DNA of 64,000 nt from Phenylobacterium sp. (GTDB taxonomy: Bacteria; Pseudomonadota; Alphaproteobacteria; Caulobacterales; Caulobacteraceae). The notes beneath the pieces were generated by a model. The model was given only the letters and a program-made list of their open reading frames with translations. It ran no database searches and was not told the origin of the DNA. Each line of letters starts with the position of its first letter. Position 1 is the first letter of the stretch. Below, in pieces: positions 1 to 8,150 of the stretch. Location of the stretch: the NCBI RefSeq assembly GCF_030679875.1, contig NZ_JAUXSP010000015.1, positions 308,019-372,018 on the forward strand. The letters are read 5' to 3'. Both the position numbers and the translations under genes were made by a program.

Positions 1-438
1 AACCCAGTCGCCGCGGGCGTAGAGCCGCTCGGCGTCGCCGCCGGTGACGGTGTCGAGCACCAGGAGCGTCAGGCCCATCTGGCGGGCGGCGGTTTCGGCA
101 TGGGCCAAGAGGGCGGCGCCAACACCCCGGCGGCGAACGCGAGGATGGACGAGCATCTTGGCCACATCCCCGCGATGGGGCTGGTTCTCCGGCCCGGCGG
201 GGATCACCTGGACCACGCCGCAGAGACCCGCCGCGTCATGGGCCAGGATCAGGGCGCGCCCGTCATCGGCGCTGAGTTGACCCGCCCACCATTGGCCGGC
301 GCGATCGGCGTCCAGACCCTCAAGAAACGAAACTGAAGCGCCGCCCGCCACGCACGCCGCCAGCAGCTCGCCGAGCGCAGCGGCGTGGGCTGCGGCGTCG
401 GCGGCGGACAGGCGGCTGTAGCGGACGGCGGCGGTCAT
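1..438 (-). CDS. GNAT-family N-acetyltransferase (3' end outside window)
   Basis: This minus-strand reading frame starts at ATG 438 and runs off the left edge, so only the first 146 residues are visible. The acetyl-CoA-binding signature is clear near residues 103-112 (KMLVHP followed by RRRGVGAALL), as is the following helix and strand (AETAARQMGLTLLVLDT) typical of the GNAT fold. GNAT enzymes move an acetyl group from acetyl-CoA to an amine; nothing here shows the substrate. An in-frame ATG at 450 would add four residues. It is separated from the next gene by that gene's terminator. Confidence 0.8.
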   Translation of the reverse strand, partial: MTAAVRYSRLSAADAAAHAAALGELLAACVAGGASVSFLEGLDADRAGQWWAGQLSADDGRALILAHDAAGLCGVVQVIPAGPENQPHRGDVAKMLVHPRVRRRGVGAALLAHAETAARQMGLTLLVLDTVTGGDAERLYARGDWV

Positions 439-483
439 TGACGATCCCATACACCCGCCAAAGCTTGACCGCCACAAAGCCAA

Positions 484-511
484 AAGGCCCCGGCGGTGAC
501 GCCGGGGCCTT
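484..511 (-). terminator. Rho-independent terminator of the acyl-CoA dehydrogenase gene
   Basis: A perfect 11-bp stem (AAGGCCCCGGC / GCCGGGGCCTT) with a six-base loop lies 34 bp past the stop codon at 545. On the minus strand it is followed by TTTT and a T-rich run. Confidence 0.8.
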
Positions 512-544
512 GGCACTTGCGGGCTGTTGTAAGCCTTGCGTCGC

Positions 545-1864
545 CTAGTTCCGGAACACGGCCGCCGTGGACGGGTCCTGGGGCATTTCGCGGTACTGGC
601 GCAGCTCGTTGCGGCCCACCACCATGTGGTGGACCTCATCGGGGCCGTCGGCCAGGCGCAGGGTGCGGGTGGAGGTATACATCCGCGCCAGGGGGGTCTT
701 CTGCGAGACGCCGGTGGCGCCGTACATCTGGATGGCCTGGTCGATGATCTGGCAGACCCGCTCGGGCACCATGGCCTTGACCATGTGGATCCAGATGCGG
801 GCCTCCTGGCGATCGAGGACGTCCATGGCCTTGGCGGCCTTGAGCACCATCAGGCGCATGGCCTCGATCTCGATGCGGGCGCGGCTGACGATCTCGACAT
901 TGCCGCCCAGCTGGATGATCGGCTTGCCGAAGGCTTCCCGGGTCAGGCCGCGGGTGACCATCAGGTCGAGCGCCTTCTCGGCCTGGCCAATGGCGCGCAT
1001 GCAGTGGTGAATCCGGCCGGGACCCAGGCGCAGCTGGCTGATCTCAAAGCCGCGGCCTTCGCCCAGCAGCATGTTCGAGGCCGGCACCCGGACATTGTCG
1101 AACACGATGTGCATATGACCGTGCGGCGCGTCGGGATCGCCGAACACGTTCATCGGGCCGACCACCTTGACCCCAGGGGTGTCCATGGGAACCAGGATCT
1201 GGGACTGGCGCAGATGGGGCGGACCTTCGGGGCTGGTCTGCACCATGGTGATCATCACCTTGCAGCGCGGGTCGCCGGCGCCGGAGATGTAGTGCTTCTC
1301 GCCATTGAGGACGTACTCGTCCCCCACCAGGGTGGCGCGCATGCGGATGTTCTTGGCGTCGGAGGAGGCCATGTCCGGCTCGGTCATGGCGAAGGCCGAG
1401 CGGATCTTGCCTTCCAGCAACGGCTTCAGCCACATTTCCTTCTGCTCGGGCGTGCCGACGCGCTCGAGAACTTCCATGTTGCCGGTGTCGGGCGCGGCGC
1501 AGTTCATCGTCTCAGAGGCCATCGGGTTCTTGCCGAGCTCGACGGCGATATAGGCGTAGTCCAGGTTCGACAGACCCTCGCCGGTCTCGGCGTCAGGCAG
1601 GAAGAAGTTCCACAGGCCCTCGGCCTTGGCCTTGTCCTTGGCGGCTTCAAGGACTTCCAGCTGGCCTGGCGCATAGGACCAGATGTCGGTCTTGCCCTCA
1701 CCAAGCCGGTGGAATTCCACGCTCATCGGCTGGACCACCTCGGCGATGAACGTCTTCACATGGTTCAAGAGCGGCACCGCCTTTTCGGAGATGCGGAGGT
1801 CGTTAAGCGCGTCCAGCGGGTTCAGCGCGAAGCTGGATTGAGCTTTTTCAGCGGCGATATTCAT
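545..1864 (-). CDS. Acyl-CoA dehydrogenase, ACAD10/11-like
   Basis: This 439-residue flavoenzyme should oxidise an acyl-CoA to the 2-enoyl-CoA and pass electrons to ETF. The run [10 protein letters not shown] followed by [13 protein letters not shown] and the C-terminal [11 protein letters not shown] are hallmarks of the ACAD10/11 branch; MTEPDMASSDA is the FAD-domain motif. Start ATG 1864 is chosen because it follows GGGAGGACCACC, whereas the open frame extends upstream without a ribosome site. It is divergent from, and clearly paralogous to, the gene at 2045. Chain length of the substrate cannot be read; ACAD10/11 relatives act on unusual or 4-hydroxy acyl chains, so that is only a possibility. 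Confidence 0.9.
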   Translation of the reverse strand: MNIAAEKAQSSFALNPLDALNDLRISEKAVPLLNHVKTFIAEVVQPMSVEFHRLGEGKTDIWSYAPGQLEVLEAAKDKAKAEGLWNFFLPDAETGEGLSNLDYAYIAVELGKNPMASETMNCAAPDTGNMEVLERVGTPEQKEMWLKPLLEGKIRSAFAMTEPDMASSDAKNIRMRATLVGDEYVLNGEKHYISGAGDPRCKVMITMVQTSPEGPPHLRQSQILVPMDTPGVKVVGPMNVFGDPDAPHGHMHIVFDNVRVPASNMLLGEGRGFEISQLRLGPGRIHHCMRAIGQAEKALDLMVTRGLTREAFGKPIIQLGGNVEIVSRARIEIEAMRLMVLKAAKAMDVLDRQEARIWIHMVKAMVPERVCQIIDQAIQMYGATGVSQKTPLARMYTSTRTLRLADGPDEVHHMVVGRNELRQYREMPQDPSTAAVFRN

Positions 1865-2011
1865 GGTGGTCCTCCCGGGGACATGGCGTTGAAGCTGGGG
1901 CGCCGGGGCCGGCCGCAGGGGCCAGGACGCGCCCGGATCGATCTCTGCCCCACCATCGGCGCAGAATTGCTGAAAATCAAACGCCTGTTCGTCTAGGCGG
2001 CCTAAAAGGCG

Positions 2012-2029
2012 TTCAAACATTTGTTTGAA
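2012..2029. promoter_or_regulatory. Palindromic operator, PsrA-like (CAAAC-N4-GTTTG)
   Basis: TTCAAACATTTGTTTGAA has 8-bp arms around a 2-bp centre and sits 16 bp before the ATG at 2045, in the divergent region between two acyl-CoA dehydrogenase genes. It fits the published PsrA consensus (G/C)AAAC-N2-4-GTTTG(G/C) for TetR-type fatty-acid regulators. The regulator itself is not adjacent. Confidence 0.6.
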
Positions 2030-2044
2030 TGAGAGGCCTGCCCC

Positions 2045-3343
2045 ATGGATTTCGAATATTCGGCACGACAGAAGGCCCTGATCGCCCGGGTCAGCGCCTT
2101 CATGGACGAGCATGTGATCCCCGCCGTCCCCCTCTATGAGGCCCAGCAGGCGGAAGGGCCGCGGTGGAAGGTTCTGCCTGTCATTGAGGATCTGAAGACC
2201 AAGGCCAGGGCCGCGGGCCTGTGGAACATGTTCATGCCGCCGTCCTCCGGCGTCGCCCACGTGGATGACAGCTTCGCCTTCGAGGGCCAACAGCTGACCA
2301 ATCTGGAATACGCGCCCATCGCCGAGCTTCTGGGGCGGGTGGAGTTCGCCTCCGAGGTCTTCAACTGCTCAGCGCCGGACACCGGCAATATGGAGATCCT
2401 GAACCGCTACGGGACCCTGGCCCAAAAGGAACGCTGGCTGCGACCGCTGATGAATGGCGAGATCCGCTCGGCCTTCCTGATGACCGAACCCCAGGTGGCC
2501 TCGTCTGACGCCACCAATATCGAGACCCGCATCGAGCGCGACGGCGACCACTATGTGATCAACGGGCGCAAGTGGTGGTCGTCCGGCATGGGCGATCCCC
2601 GCTGCAAGGTCGCCATCGTCATGGGCAAGACCGACATGGAGGCCCCGCGCCACCAGCAGCAGAGTCAGGTCCTGGTCCCCATGGACGCGCCCGGGGTGAA
2701 GATCGTGCGGATGCTGCCGGTGTTCGGCTATGACGACGCGCCCCACGGCCACGCCGAGGCGGTTCTGGAGAATGTCCGGGTGCCGGTGAATGAGGCCCTG
2801 CTGCTGGGCGAGGGGCGTGGTTTCGAGATCAGTCAGGCGCGCCTGGGGCCCGGCCGCATCCACCACTGCATGCGCACCATCGGCGCGGCCGAGGTCGCCC
2901 TGGAAAAGATGTGCCGCCGGCTCAAGAGCCGCACGGCCTTCGGCAAGACGATCGCCGAACACTCGGTCTGGGAGGAACGCATCGCCCGGGCCCGCATCGA
3001 TATCGAGATGACCCGCCTGCTCTGCCTGAAGGCCGCTGACATGATGGACAAGGCCGGCAACAAGGTGGCCCGGCTGGAGATCGCCATGATCAAGGTCCAG
3101 GCCCCGACCATGGCGCTCAAGGTCATCGACGACGCCATCCAGGCTCATGGGGGCGCCGGCGTGACCAGCGATTTCGGCCTGGCCAAGGCCTATGCCGGCC
3201 AGCGCACCCTGCGGCTGGCCGACGGTCCCGACGAGGTCCACAACCGGACCATCGCGCGGATGGAGCTGGCCAAGTACGGGGATCTGCGGGGGAGGCTGGA
3301 AGCCGAACAGGACGCCCAGCGCGTGCCCGTGGGCTCGCGCTGA
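2045..3343 (+). CDS. Acyl-CoA dehydrogenase, ACAD10/11-like (paralogue of the divergent gene)
   Basis: A 432-residue acyl-CoA dehydrogenase with the same family marks as its divergent neighbour: [13 protein letters not shown] in the middle domain, [23 protein letters not shown], and [15 protein letters not shown] near the end. It differs in the N-terminal 90 residues ([13 protein letters not shown] loop) and at the C terminus. Role: FAD-dependent alpha,beta-dehydrogenation of a CoA thioester feeding ETF. Start ATG 2045 follows GAGAGGCCTGCCCC. The palindrome at 2012-2029 lies between promoter and start, so the gene is probably repressed until an acyl-CoA ligand is present. Confidence 0.9.
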   Translation: MDFEYSARQKALIARVSAFMDEHVIPAVPLYEAQQAEGPRWKVLPVIEDLKTKARAAGLWNMFMPPSSGVAHVDDSFAFEGQQLTNLEYAPIAELLGRVEFASEVFNCSAPDTGNMEILNRYGTLAQKERWLRPLMNGEIRSAFLMTEPQVASSDATNIETRIERDGDHYVINGRKWWSSGMGDPRCKVAIVMGKTDMEAPRHQQQSQVLVPMDAPGVKIVRMLPVFGYDDAPHGHAEAVLENVRVPVNEALLLGEGRGFEISQARLGPGRIHHCMRTIGAAEVALEKMCRRLKSRTAFGKTIAEHSVWEERIARARIDIEMTRLLCLKAADMMDKAGNKVARLEIAMIKVQAPTMALKVIDDAIQAHGGAGVTSDFGLAKAYAGQRTLRLADGPDEVHNRTIARMELAKYGDLRGRLEAEQDAQRVPVGSR

Positions 3344-3350
3344 ACGCCGG

Positions 3351-3403
3351 CGGCGGCTGAATTGGCGACTGGGTCAGGCGACCCAGTCGTGCTTCAGCCG
3401 CCG
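3351..3403. terminator. Long hairpin between convergent genes
   Basis: Nested inverted repeats: outer arms CGGCGGCTGAA (3351-3361) and TTCAGCCGCCG (3393-3403), inner arms GACTGGGTC (3367-3375) and GACCCAGTC (3380-3388). It follows the stop at 3343 and its right half overlaps the last codons of the convergent MFS gene. There is no clear T-tract, so termination activity is inferred. Confidence 0.5.
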
Positions 3404-4690
3404 CGATCCCACGATGAACAGCGCCGAGGCGACCAGATAGAAGACCAGCCCCGAATAGATGGCGTAGCGCAGGGACTCCTCGCCGAACCGCGGCGTCAGG
3501 GCGTCGGAAACCGCCCCGAAATACCAGGTGCCCAGGCCCAGGCCGATCAGGTTGTTGACGAACAGGAAGCAGGCCGAGGCGACCGAGCGCTGGGCGACCG
3601 GGACCAGATGCTGGACCGCGGTGATCACGGGACCAAGCCAGGCGAGGTTGAGGCCCTGGGGGATAATGAACAGGAAGAAGGCCAGGGCCAGGGACTGGGA
3701 CTGGATCGCCAGGAAGAAGCACGGCAGGGCGATCAGGAAAGCCCCGGCCGGCACCAGCAGATAGGCCGCCGGACGCTTGGGCCCCAGGCGGTCGCCGAGC
3801 CAGCCCCCCGCCCAGACGCCGATCACCCCGCCCACCAGGGTGATCACCCCGAGGAACAACGAGCGGTCCACCAGGCTCATGCCGAGGCTGCGCTCGAAGA
3901 AGGACGGCAGCCAGAAGGCCACGCCGTAACCGCAGACCGACGAGGCCGCGGCCCCCAGTGAAATCAGCCAGAAGCTGGGCTTGCGCAGCAGTAGGGCGAC
4001 GGCGCCAGGCGGCGGCGCGGCCGGCGCCTGCTCGGCGAGGGGCGGGGCGGGCGCGTTCACAGGCTCATCATAGGCCCCGCGCTTAGGCTCCTTGACGATC
4101 AGGCGAAAGATTGGGGCGAAGGCCACACCTGCGAGGCCGACGATGATGAAGGCGGCCCGCCAATCAATGGCGTGGGCGATCAGACCCCCGAACAGAATGC
4201 CCAGGGCCGAGCCGATGGGAATGCCAAAGGAGTAGGCCGCCAGCGCCCGGGCCCGATGGGTCTTGGGAAAGTAGTCGGCGATCAGGGAATAGGCGGGCGC
4301 CACGCCGCCGGCCTCGCCGATCCCGACCCCCATCCGGGCCAGGAACAGGCTCCAGAAGCCCGTGGCGAACCCGCAAAGGGCGGTGAAGCCGCTCCAGAGC
4401 GTCAGGGCCCCGGTCATGATCCAGGTCCGGCTCCAACGGTCGGCGAGCCACGCCACGGGGATGCCCAGACCCGTATAGAAGAGGGCGAAGGCCAGCCCGC
4501 CCATCAGGCCGAGTTGGCTGTCGGTGAGCCCCAGATCGGCCTTGATCGGCCCGGCGAGGATGCCGAGGATCTGGCGATCCAGGAAGTTGAACGTATAGGC
4601 GACGATCAGCACCCCAAGGACGGTGATCGGATAGCGGTCGGGCCTGATTCCCAATGGGGGGCGGGCGGCGTCGTCGGCGGGCGTGTCCAT
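3374..4690 (-). CDS. MFS transporter, spinster-like
   Basis: A 438-residue inner-membrane transporter with about 12 hydrophobic helices. Helix 1 starts at YPITVLGVLIVAYTFNFLDRQILGIL, and the run RMGVGIGEAGGVAPAYSLIADYFP followed by RARALAAYSFGIPIGSALG is typical of the spinster-like MFS group. The substrate is unknown. ATG 4690 is preferred over the upstream ATG at 4744, because GGAG lies 10 bp before it and the longer form would start inside the upstream gene's terminator. The gene sits just downstream of a TonB-dependent receptor, which suggests an outer-membrane/inner-membrane uptake pair, though a terminator separates them. Confidence 0.85.
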   Translation of the reverse strand: MDTPADDAARPPLGIRPDRYPITVLGVLIVAYTFNFLDRQILGILAGPIKADLGLTDSQLGLMGGLAFALFYTGLGIPVAWLADRWSRTWIMTGALTLWSGFTALCGFATGFWSLFLARMGVGIGEAGGVAPAYSLIADYFPKTHRARALAAYSFGIPIGSALGILFGGLIAHAIDWRAAFIIVGLAGVAFAPIFRLIVKEPKRGAYDEPVNAPAPPLAEQAPAAPPPGAVALLLRKPSFWLISLGAAASSVCGYGVAFWLPSFFERSLGMSLVDRSLFLGVITLVGGVIGVWAGGWLGDRLGPKRPAAYLLVPAGAFLIALPCFFLAIQSQSLALAFFLFIIPQGLNLAWLGPVITAVQHLVPVAQRSVASACFLFVNNLIGLGLGTWYFGAVSDALTPRFGEESLRYAIYSGLVFYLVASALFIVGSRRLKHDWVA

Positions 4691-4710
4691 CAGGGCTCCG
4701 TAACAGACAA

Positions 4711-4739
4711 AGGCCCGGCTCCCCGAAGGGGCCGGGCCT
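4711..4739 (-). terminator. Rho-independent terminator of the TonB-receptor gene
   Basis: Stem AGGCCCGGC / GCCGGGCCT with a nested CCCC-GAA-GGG core, 11 bp past the stop codon at 4751. On the minus strand it is followed by TTTGTCTGTT. Confidence 0.75.
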
Positions 4740-4750
4740 GACAAGCTCTA

Positions 4751-6964
4751 CTAGAACTTCGCTTCGAAGGAGAGGGTCACGGTCTGCGGCGGCCCGTAGT
4801 AGGCCGTCACCGAGTTGGCGAAGAGGCCGCCGGGGAAGTTGTAGCCCCCGATCCGGTAGGTCTCGTCGCCGAGATTCTTGCCGTGCAGCCCCACCCGGTA
4901 GCGATCGCTGGCCGAGGTCCAGACCAGGCTGGCGTCATAGAGCCAGTAGGCGCCCTGATCGAGCCGGGACGGGATCTCGAACATCGAGAAGGACGAGCGG
5001 TAGGAGGCCGAGGGAATGAAGCTGATGCGCCCCTTGTCTCCCAGGTCGCGCTGATAGCTCAGGCTGAAAGCGCCGCTCCATTCCGGGGTGTTCTGGAACA
5101 CCCGGCTATCGGCGAAGTCCTCAACCACGCCGGTCAGCGGATTGAGGGCCCGGTACTCGTCGAACTCCGCCTTGATGTAGCCCAGGGCGAAGTTGGCGCT
5201 CAGATCCGGCGTCAGATAGGCGACGCCCTCCACCTCGACCCCCGACATGTGAGATTCGCCGACGTTAAGCACCTGGCTGGCGATGGAGGCGCCGACCGGG
5301 GTCTGAAGGGTCACCTGCTGGTCCTGGTACTGGGCGTAGAAGACCGCCGTATTCAGGCTTAGCCGGCGGTCGAAGAAGTAGCCCTTCAGGCCCGCCTCGT
5401 AGGAGTCCACGGTCTCGGGCGCGTAGCCGTCCCGGGAGGTGGGCGTGAGGATGGCGTCGGCCCGCATGTCGAAGCCGCCCGACTTGAAGCCCTGGCTATA
5501 GGAGGCGTAGCCGGTCAGTTCGGAGCCAAAGTCGTAGCTGACGCTCACCCGCGGGGTGAACTTCTCATAGCTGTCGGTGCTGGTGAAGTTCGACCGAACG
5601 AGACCGGGCACGGCGAGGGGGTTGCCAAACAGGGGAGAGCGGATGCCGGTGAAGTTCTGGCGATAGACGACGCCGGTCTTCTCATCCTGCGTGTAGCGGC
5701 CGCCCACAGACAGGGTCAGGGCCTCGGTGAGGTCGAAGCTCACATCGGCGAAGGCCGACCAGCTCTCGGTGTCCACATGGCCGGCCGTGGCGATCGTCAG
5801 AGCCGCCTGGCTGAGCACGGTGTCGAAGGCGCCGGCCGCCGTCGCGCTGAGATAGAAGAGGCCGCCGACCGCCTGCACTCGGTCGCCCGAATAGAGCAGT
5901 TGCAGCTCCTGGGTGAACTGGTGGTCGCTGTATCGGGCGGGAATGTCCAGGAACGGGGCCGGCAGGGTGTCGAAGTCGATCTCCCCGGCCGTCTCGCCCG
6001 CGCGGTAGGCCGAGATCGACTTGAAGGTCAGGGAGTCGCTGGCTGACCATTCCCCCAGCAGAGAGACGCCGCGGCTCTCCACGCGGTTCTTGTCACCGGC
6101 GCCGGCCCGGGTGTCATAGACGTTGGGCAGGACTTCGCCGCCAGGGATGGGCTGGTTCAGCACATTGAAGGCGGCCACTTCGCGGTGACCATGGCGGGGG
6201 TTGGAACGGTCGGTGACAATGTCGCCGGCGAGACGGAAGAACAGGTCCGGCGTCGGCGAGAACTCCACCGTGGCGCGGGCGGCGCTGACGTCCTTGTTGT
6301 AGTGCTCCGCGCCCGTGGTCAGGTTGCTCCCATAGCCGTCGCGGTCAAAGCTGGCCCAGGTCAGACCGACGCCGAGGCTGTCGCTGACCATCCCCTTGGC
6401 CGATCCGATGAAGTCGCGCTGGTTGTAGGAGCCGAGCTGGCCCTTGAAGCGCATCTCCGGCTCGCCATCGATCTTGGCGGTGACGTACTTGATCGCCCCG
6501 CCGATGGTGTTGCGCCCGTAAAGCGTGCCCTGGGGTCCGCGCAGGACCTCCATCCGCTCGATGTCGAAGATGTCCAGGACCGCGCCTTGCGGGCGGGCGA
6601 TGTAGACATCGTCCACATAGAGGCCGACGCCGGGCTCAAAGCCCCAGAGCGGATCCTGCTGCCCAACCCCGCGAATGAAGGAGATCAGGGTGGAGTTGGA
6701 GCCCCGGGCCACCTGAACCGTGAGGTTCGGGGTCGACTGCTGCAAGGTGGTGATGTCGGCCGCCCCGGTGGCCGCCAGCCGTTCAGCGGTGATCGCGGTG
6801 ACGGCGACGGGAACGTCCTTGAGGGACTCCTCACGCCGTCGGGCGGTGACCACCAGTTCTTCGACCACCGCGACGCCCTGCGCAGGGGCCTGAGCCGCGG
6901 CGACGCCTGGCACGGCCGCCATCGCCGCGCTCGCCAGGAGCGCAGCCTTCAAGATGGTATTCAT
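4751..6964 (-). CDS. TonB-dependent outer-membrane receptor
   Basis: A 737-residue receptor with a signal peptide (MNTILKAALLASAAMAAVPGVAAAQ), a TonB-box-like stretch VEELVVTARRREESLKDVPVAVTAIT, a plug domain containing RGPQGTLYGRNTIGGAIKYVT near residue 140, a beta-barrel and a terminal aromatic residue (SFEAKF). Such receptors import scarce ligands using proton-motive force through TonB-ExbBD. Start ATG 6964 follows GGGGAGGATAAA; an upstream ATG at 7009 is rejected because it lacks a ribosome site and hides the signal peptide. The TetR gene directly upstream on the same strand and the operator at 7011-7030 suggest local repression. The ligand is unknown. Confidence 0.93.
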   Translation of the reverse strand: MNTILKAALLASAAMAAVPGVAAAQAPAQGVAVVEELVVTARRREESLKDVPVAVTAITAERLAATGAADITTLQQSTPNLTVQVARGSNSTLISFIRGVGQQDPLWGFEPGVGLYVDDVYIARPQGAVLDIFDIERMEVLRGPQGTLYGRNTIGGAIKYVTAKIDGEPEMRFKGQLGSYNQRDFIGSAKGMVSDSLGVGLTWASFDRDGYGSNLTTGAEHYNKDVSAARATVEFSPTPDLFFRLAGDIVTDRSNPRHGHREVAAFNVLNQPIPGGEVLPNVYDTRAGAGDKNRVESRGVSLLGEWSASDSLTFKSISAYRAGETAGEIDFDTLPAPFLDIPARYSDHQFTQELQLLYSGDRVQAVGGLFYLSATAAGAFDTVLSQAALTIATAGHVDTESWSAFADVSFDLTEALTLSVGGRYTQDEKTGVVYRQNFTGIRSPLFGNPLAVPGLVRSNFTSTDSYEKFTPRVSVSYDFGSELTGYASYSQGFKSGGFDMRADAILTPTSRDGYAPETVDSYEAGLKGYFFDRRLSLNTAVFYAQYQDQQVTLQTPVGASIASQVLNVGESHMSGVEVEGVAYLTPDLSANFALGYIKAEFDEYRALNPLTGVVEDFADSRVFQNTPEWSGAFSLSYQRDLGDKGRISFIPSASYRSSFSMFEIPSRLDQGAYWLYDASLVWTSASDRYRVGLHGKNLGDETYRIGGYNFPGGLFANSVTAYYGPPQTVTLSFEAKF

Positions 6965-7010
6965 TTTATCCTCCCCAACGCGCCGCTTTGTGAGGTGCGG
7001 CGTCGCCAAT

Positions 7011-7030
7011 AACTCACCATCTGGTGAATT
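7011..7030. promoter_or_regulatory. TetR operator candidate upstream of the TonB receptor
   Basis: The core TCACCA-TC-TGGTGA (7014-7027) is a perfect 6-bp-arm palindrome extended to AA-C/T-TCACCA on each side. It sits about 47 bp before the receptor's ATG at 6964, between the TetR gene and its presumed target. Confidence 0.65.
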
Positions 7031-7071
7031 ACCGGCGAGTGTGCCTTCAACCGGGGCCTTGGCGCCAGGGC

Positions 7072-7833
7072 TCAGATGGGGCCGGGTTCCGAATTTTTGG
7101 CCAGTTGGTGAATTTTCGCAACACCTCCGCCCCCGGTGGCGCCGTCCCGGCGGCGGACCACGGCTTCAAGGCCCGCCGCGCAATAGGCGAACAGGCGCTC
7201 GCGCACCGCCTGCAGATCCGAGGAGCGGCACAGGCCATCAGAAAGCTGGTCGATGCGCCCGGTCTCCGAAAGGGCCAGCATCATCGCGCCGGTGAGGAAC
7301 TGGTAGCACCAGTAGAGGTCGTCAATTTCAGCCTCCGGCAGGGCGGCCTTGAGGGTGTCGATCAGCTGGTGCACCACAGGGTCAAAGAACCGGTGCATGG
7401 TCTCCCCGCCCCAGGCCGGGGTGTTGTTGACCAGGGCGACCAGCCGGAAATAGTTCTTCCAGCCCGGGTCCTGGGTCATGGAGCGGTCGAGCAGAGGTCC
7501 GATAAAGGCCTCGATCACCCCCTCAGCCTTTAGATCCTCGGGATGGGCGGCCTGATAGGTCGCCATGGCCTCCAGGCGTTCACGGTTGAGGATCTCGGCG
7601 CGGCGGGCGAAAACGGCGTCGAAGAGTTCGCGCTTGGCGCCGAAATAGTAGTGGATCAGGGCGGTGTCGACGCCAGCCTCGGCCGCCACCTGCCGCACGG
7701 TGACCCCATAGAAGCCGTGGCGGGAGAACAGGTCCTCCGCCGCATTCAGAATAGCTTCGCGCAGATCCTGGCCCTGGCCCTTGGGCCGGCGACCGCGGGT
7801 CGCTCCGGGCGCGATATCGGTTGATTTCCCCAT
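7072..7833 (-). CDS. TetR-family transcriptional regulator
   Basis: A 253-residue repressor. The helix-turn-helix is residues 24-70 (REAILNAAEDLFSRHGFYG, then TVRQVAAEAGVDTALIHYYFGAKRELFDAVF), with the usual Y-Y-F recognition end. The rest is an alpha-helical ligand and dimer domain without recognisable specificity. An Arg/Lys-rich N-terminal extension (ATRGRRPKGQGQ) may contact DNA flanks. It lies upstream of, and codirectional with, the TonB receptor, and the intergenic palindrome at 7011-7030 is the obvious target. A second related half-site falls inside its own 3' coding end. Confidence 0.9.
   Translation of the reverse strand: MGKSTDIAPGATRGRRPKGQGQDLREAILNAAEDLFSRHGFYGVTVRQVAAEAGVDTALIHYYFGAKRELFDAVFARRAEILNRERLEAMATYQAAHPEDLKAEGVIEAFIGPLLDRSMTQDPGWKNYFRLVALVNNTPAWGGETMHRFFDPVVHQLIDTLKAALPEAEIDDLYWCYQFLTGAMMLALSETGRIDQLSDGLCRSSDLQAVRERLFAYCAAGLEAVVRRRDGATGGGGVAKIHQLAKNSEPGPI
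7101..7114. promoter_or_regulatory. Second, degenerate operator inside the 3' end of the TetR gene
   Basis: CCAGTTGGTGAATT matches the right part of the main operator (CCATCTGGTGAATT, 7017-7030) at 12 of 14 positions. It is offset by exactly 84 bp, about eight helical turns. Function is inferred. Confidence 0.4.
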
Positions 7834-7919
7834 GATGGGGCAGTGGAGGACGCCCGCAGCCCGATCGTCAAGCGTCGGCGGCCGCTCTCACCCTGCGCAG
7901 GCGGAGGTCGGCGCGCGCC

Positions 7920-8009
7920 TCAGAGGCTGGCCGGGCGTGTGAGGACGAACAGGCTCAGCACGCCAGCCAGGGCCATCAGGGCGGGAACAACTTTGAGCAG
8001 CTTGACCAT
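7920..8009 (-). CDS. Possible 29-residue single-pass membrane microprotein
   Basis: ATG 8009 opens a 29-codon frame with sequence MVKLLKVVPALMALAG then VLSLFVLTRPASL, ending TGA. It has two Lys near the N terminus, then about 18 hydrophobic residues, then Arg-Pro. That is the layout of a one-helix inner-membrane peptide, and it also resembles small hydrophobic toxins. A ribosome site is weak, and a 7-bp-stem hairpin (8018-8042) lies just upstream. It is too short for routine gene calling and could be chance in this otherwise non-coding interval between the TetR gene and groES. Confidence 0.35.
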   Translation of the reverse strand: MVKLLKVVPALMALAGVLSLFVLTRPASL

Positions 8010-8017
8010 AGGTCACA

Positions 8018-8042
8018 GATAGGCACGGCCATGGCGCCTATC
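8018..8042. repeat. Inverted repeat upstream of the microprotein frame
   Basis: GATAGGC (8018-8024) and GCCTATC (8036-8042) form a perfect 7-bp stem with an 11-base, partly self-complementary loop. On the minus strand it ends 8 bases before the ATG at 8009, where it could occlude or position a ribosome. Confidence 0.4.
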
Positions 8043-8112
8043 CAGTTAAGCTTCCGACAGAATTCCTGGCCTCGCCTTCAGTCCGACTGCCCCGGGAAAT
8101 ACCCGTCGCGGG

Positions 8113-8141
8113 TTGACTCAGGCCGTGGGGCTTCCTAATTC
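8113..8141 (+). promoter_or_regulatory. groESL housekeeping-type promoter
   Basis: TTGACT (8113-8118), a 17-bp spacer and TAATTC (8136-8141). The predicted start point, near 8148, lies just before the CIRCE element, the usual arrangement for HrcA control. Confidence 0.6.
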
Positions 8142-8150
8142 CAGGCCGCG

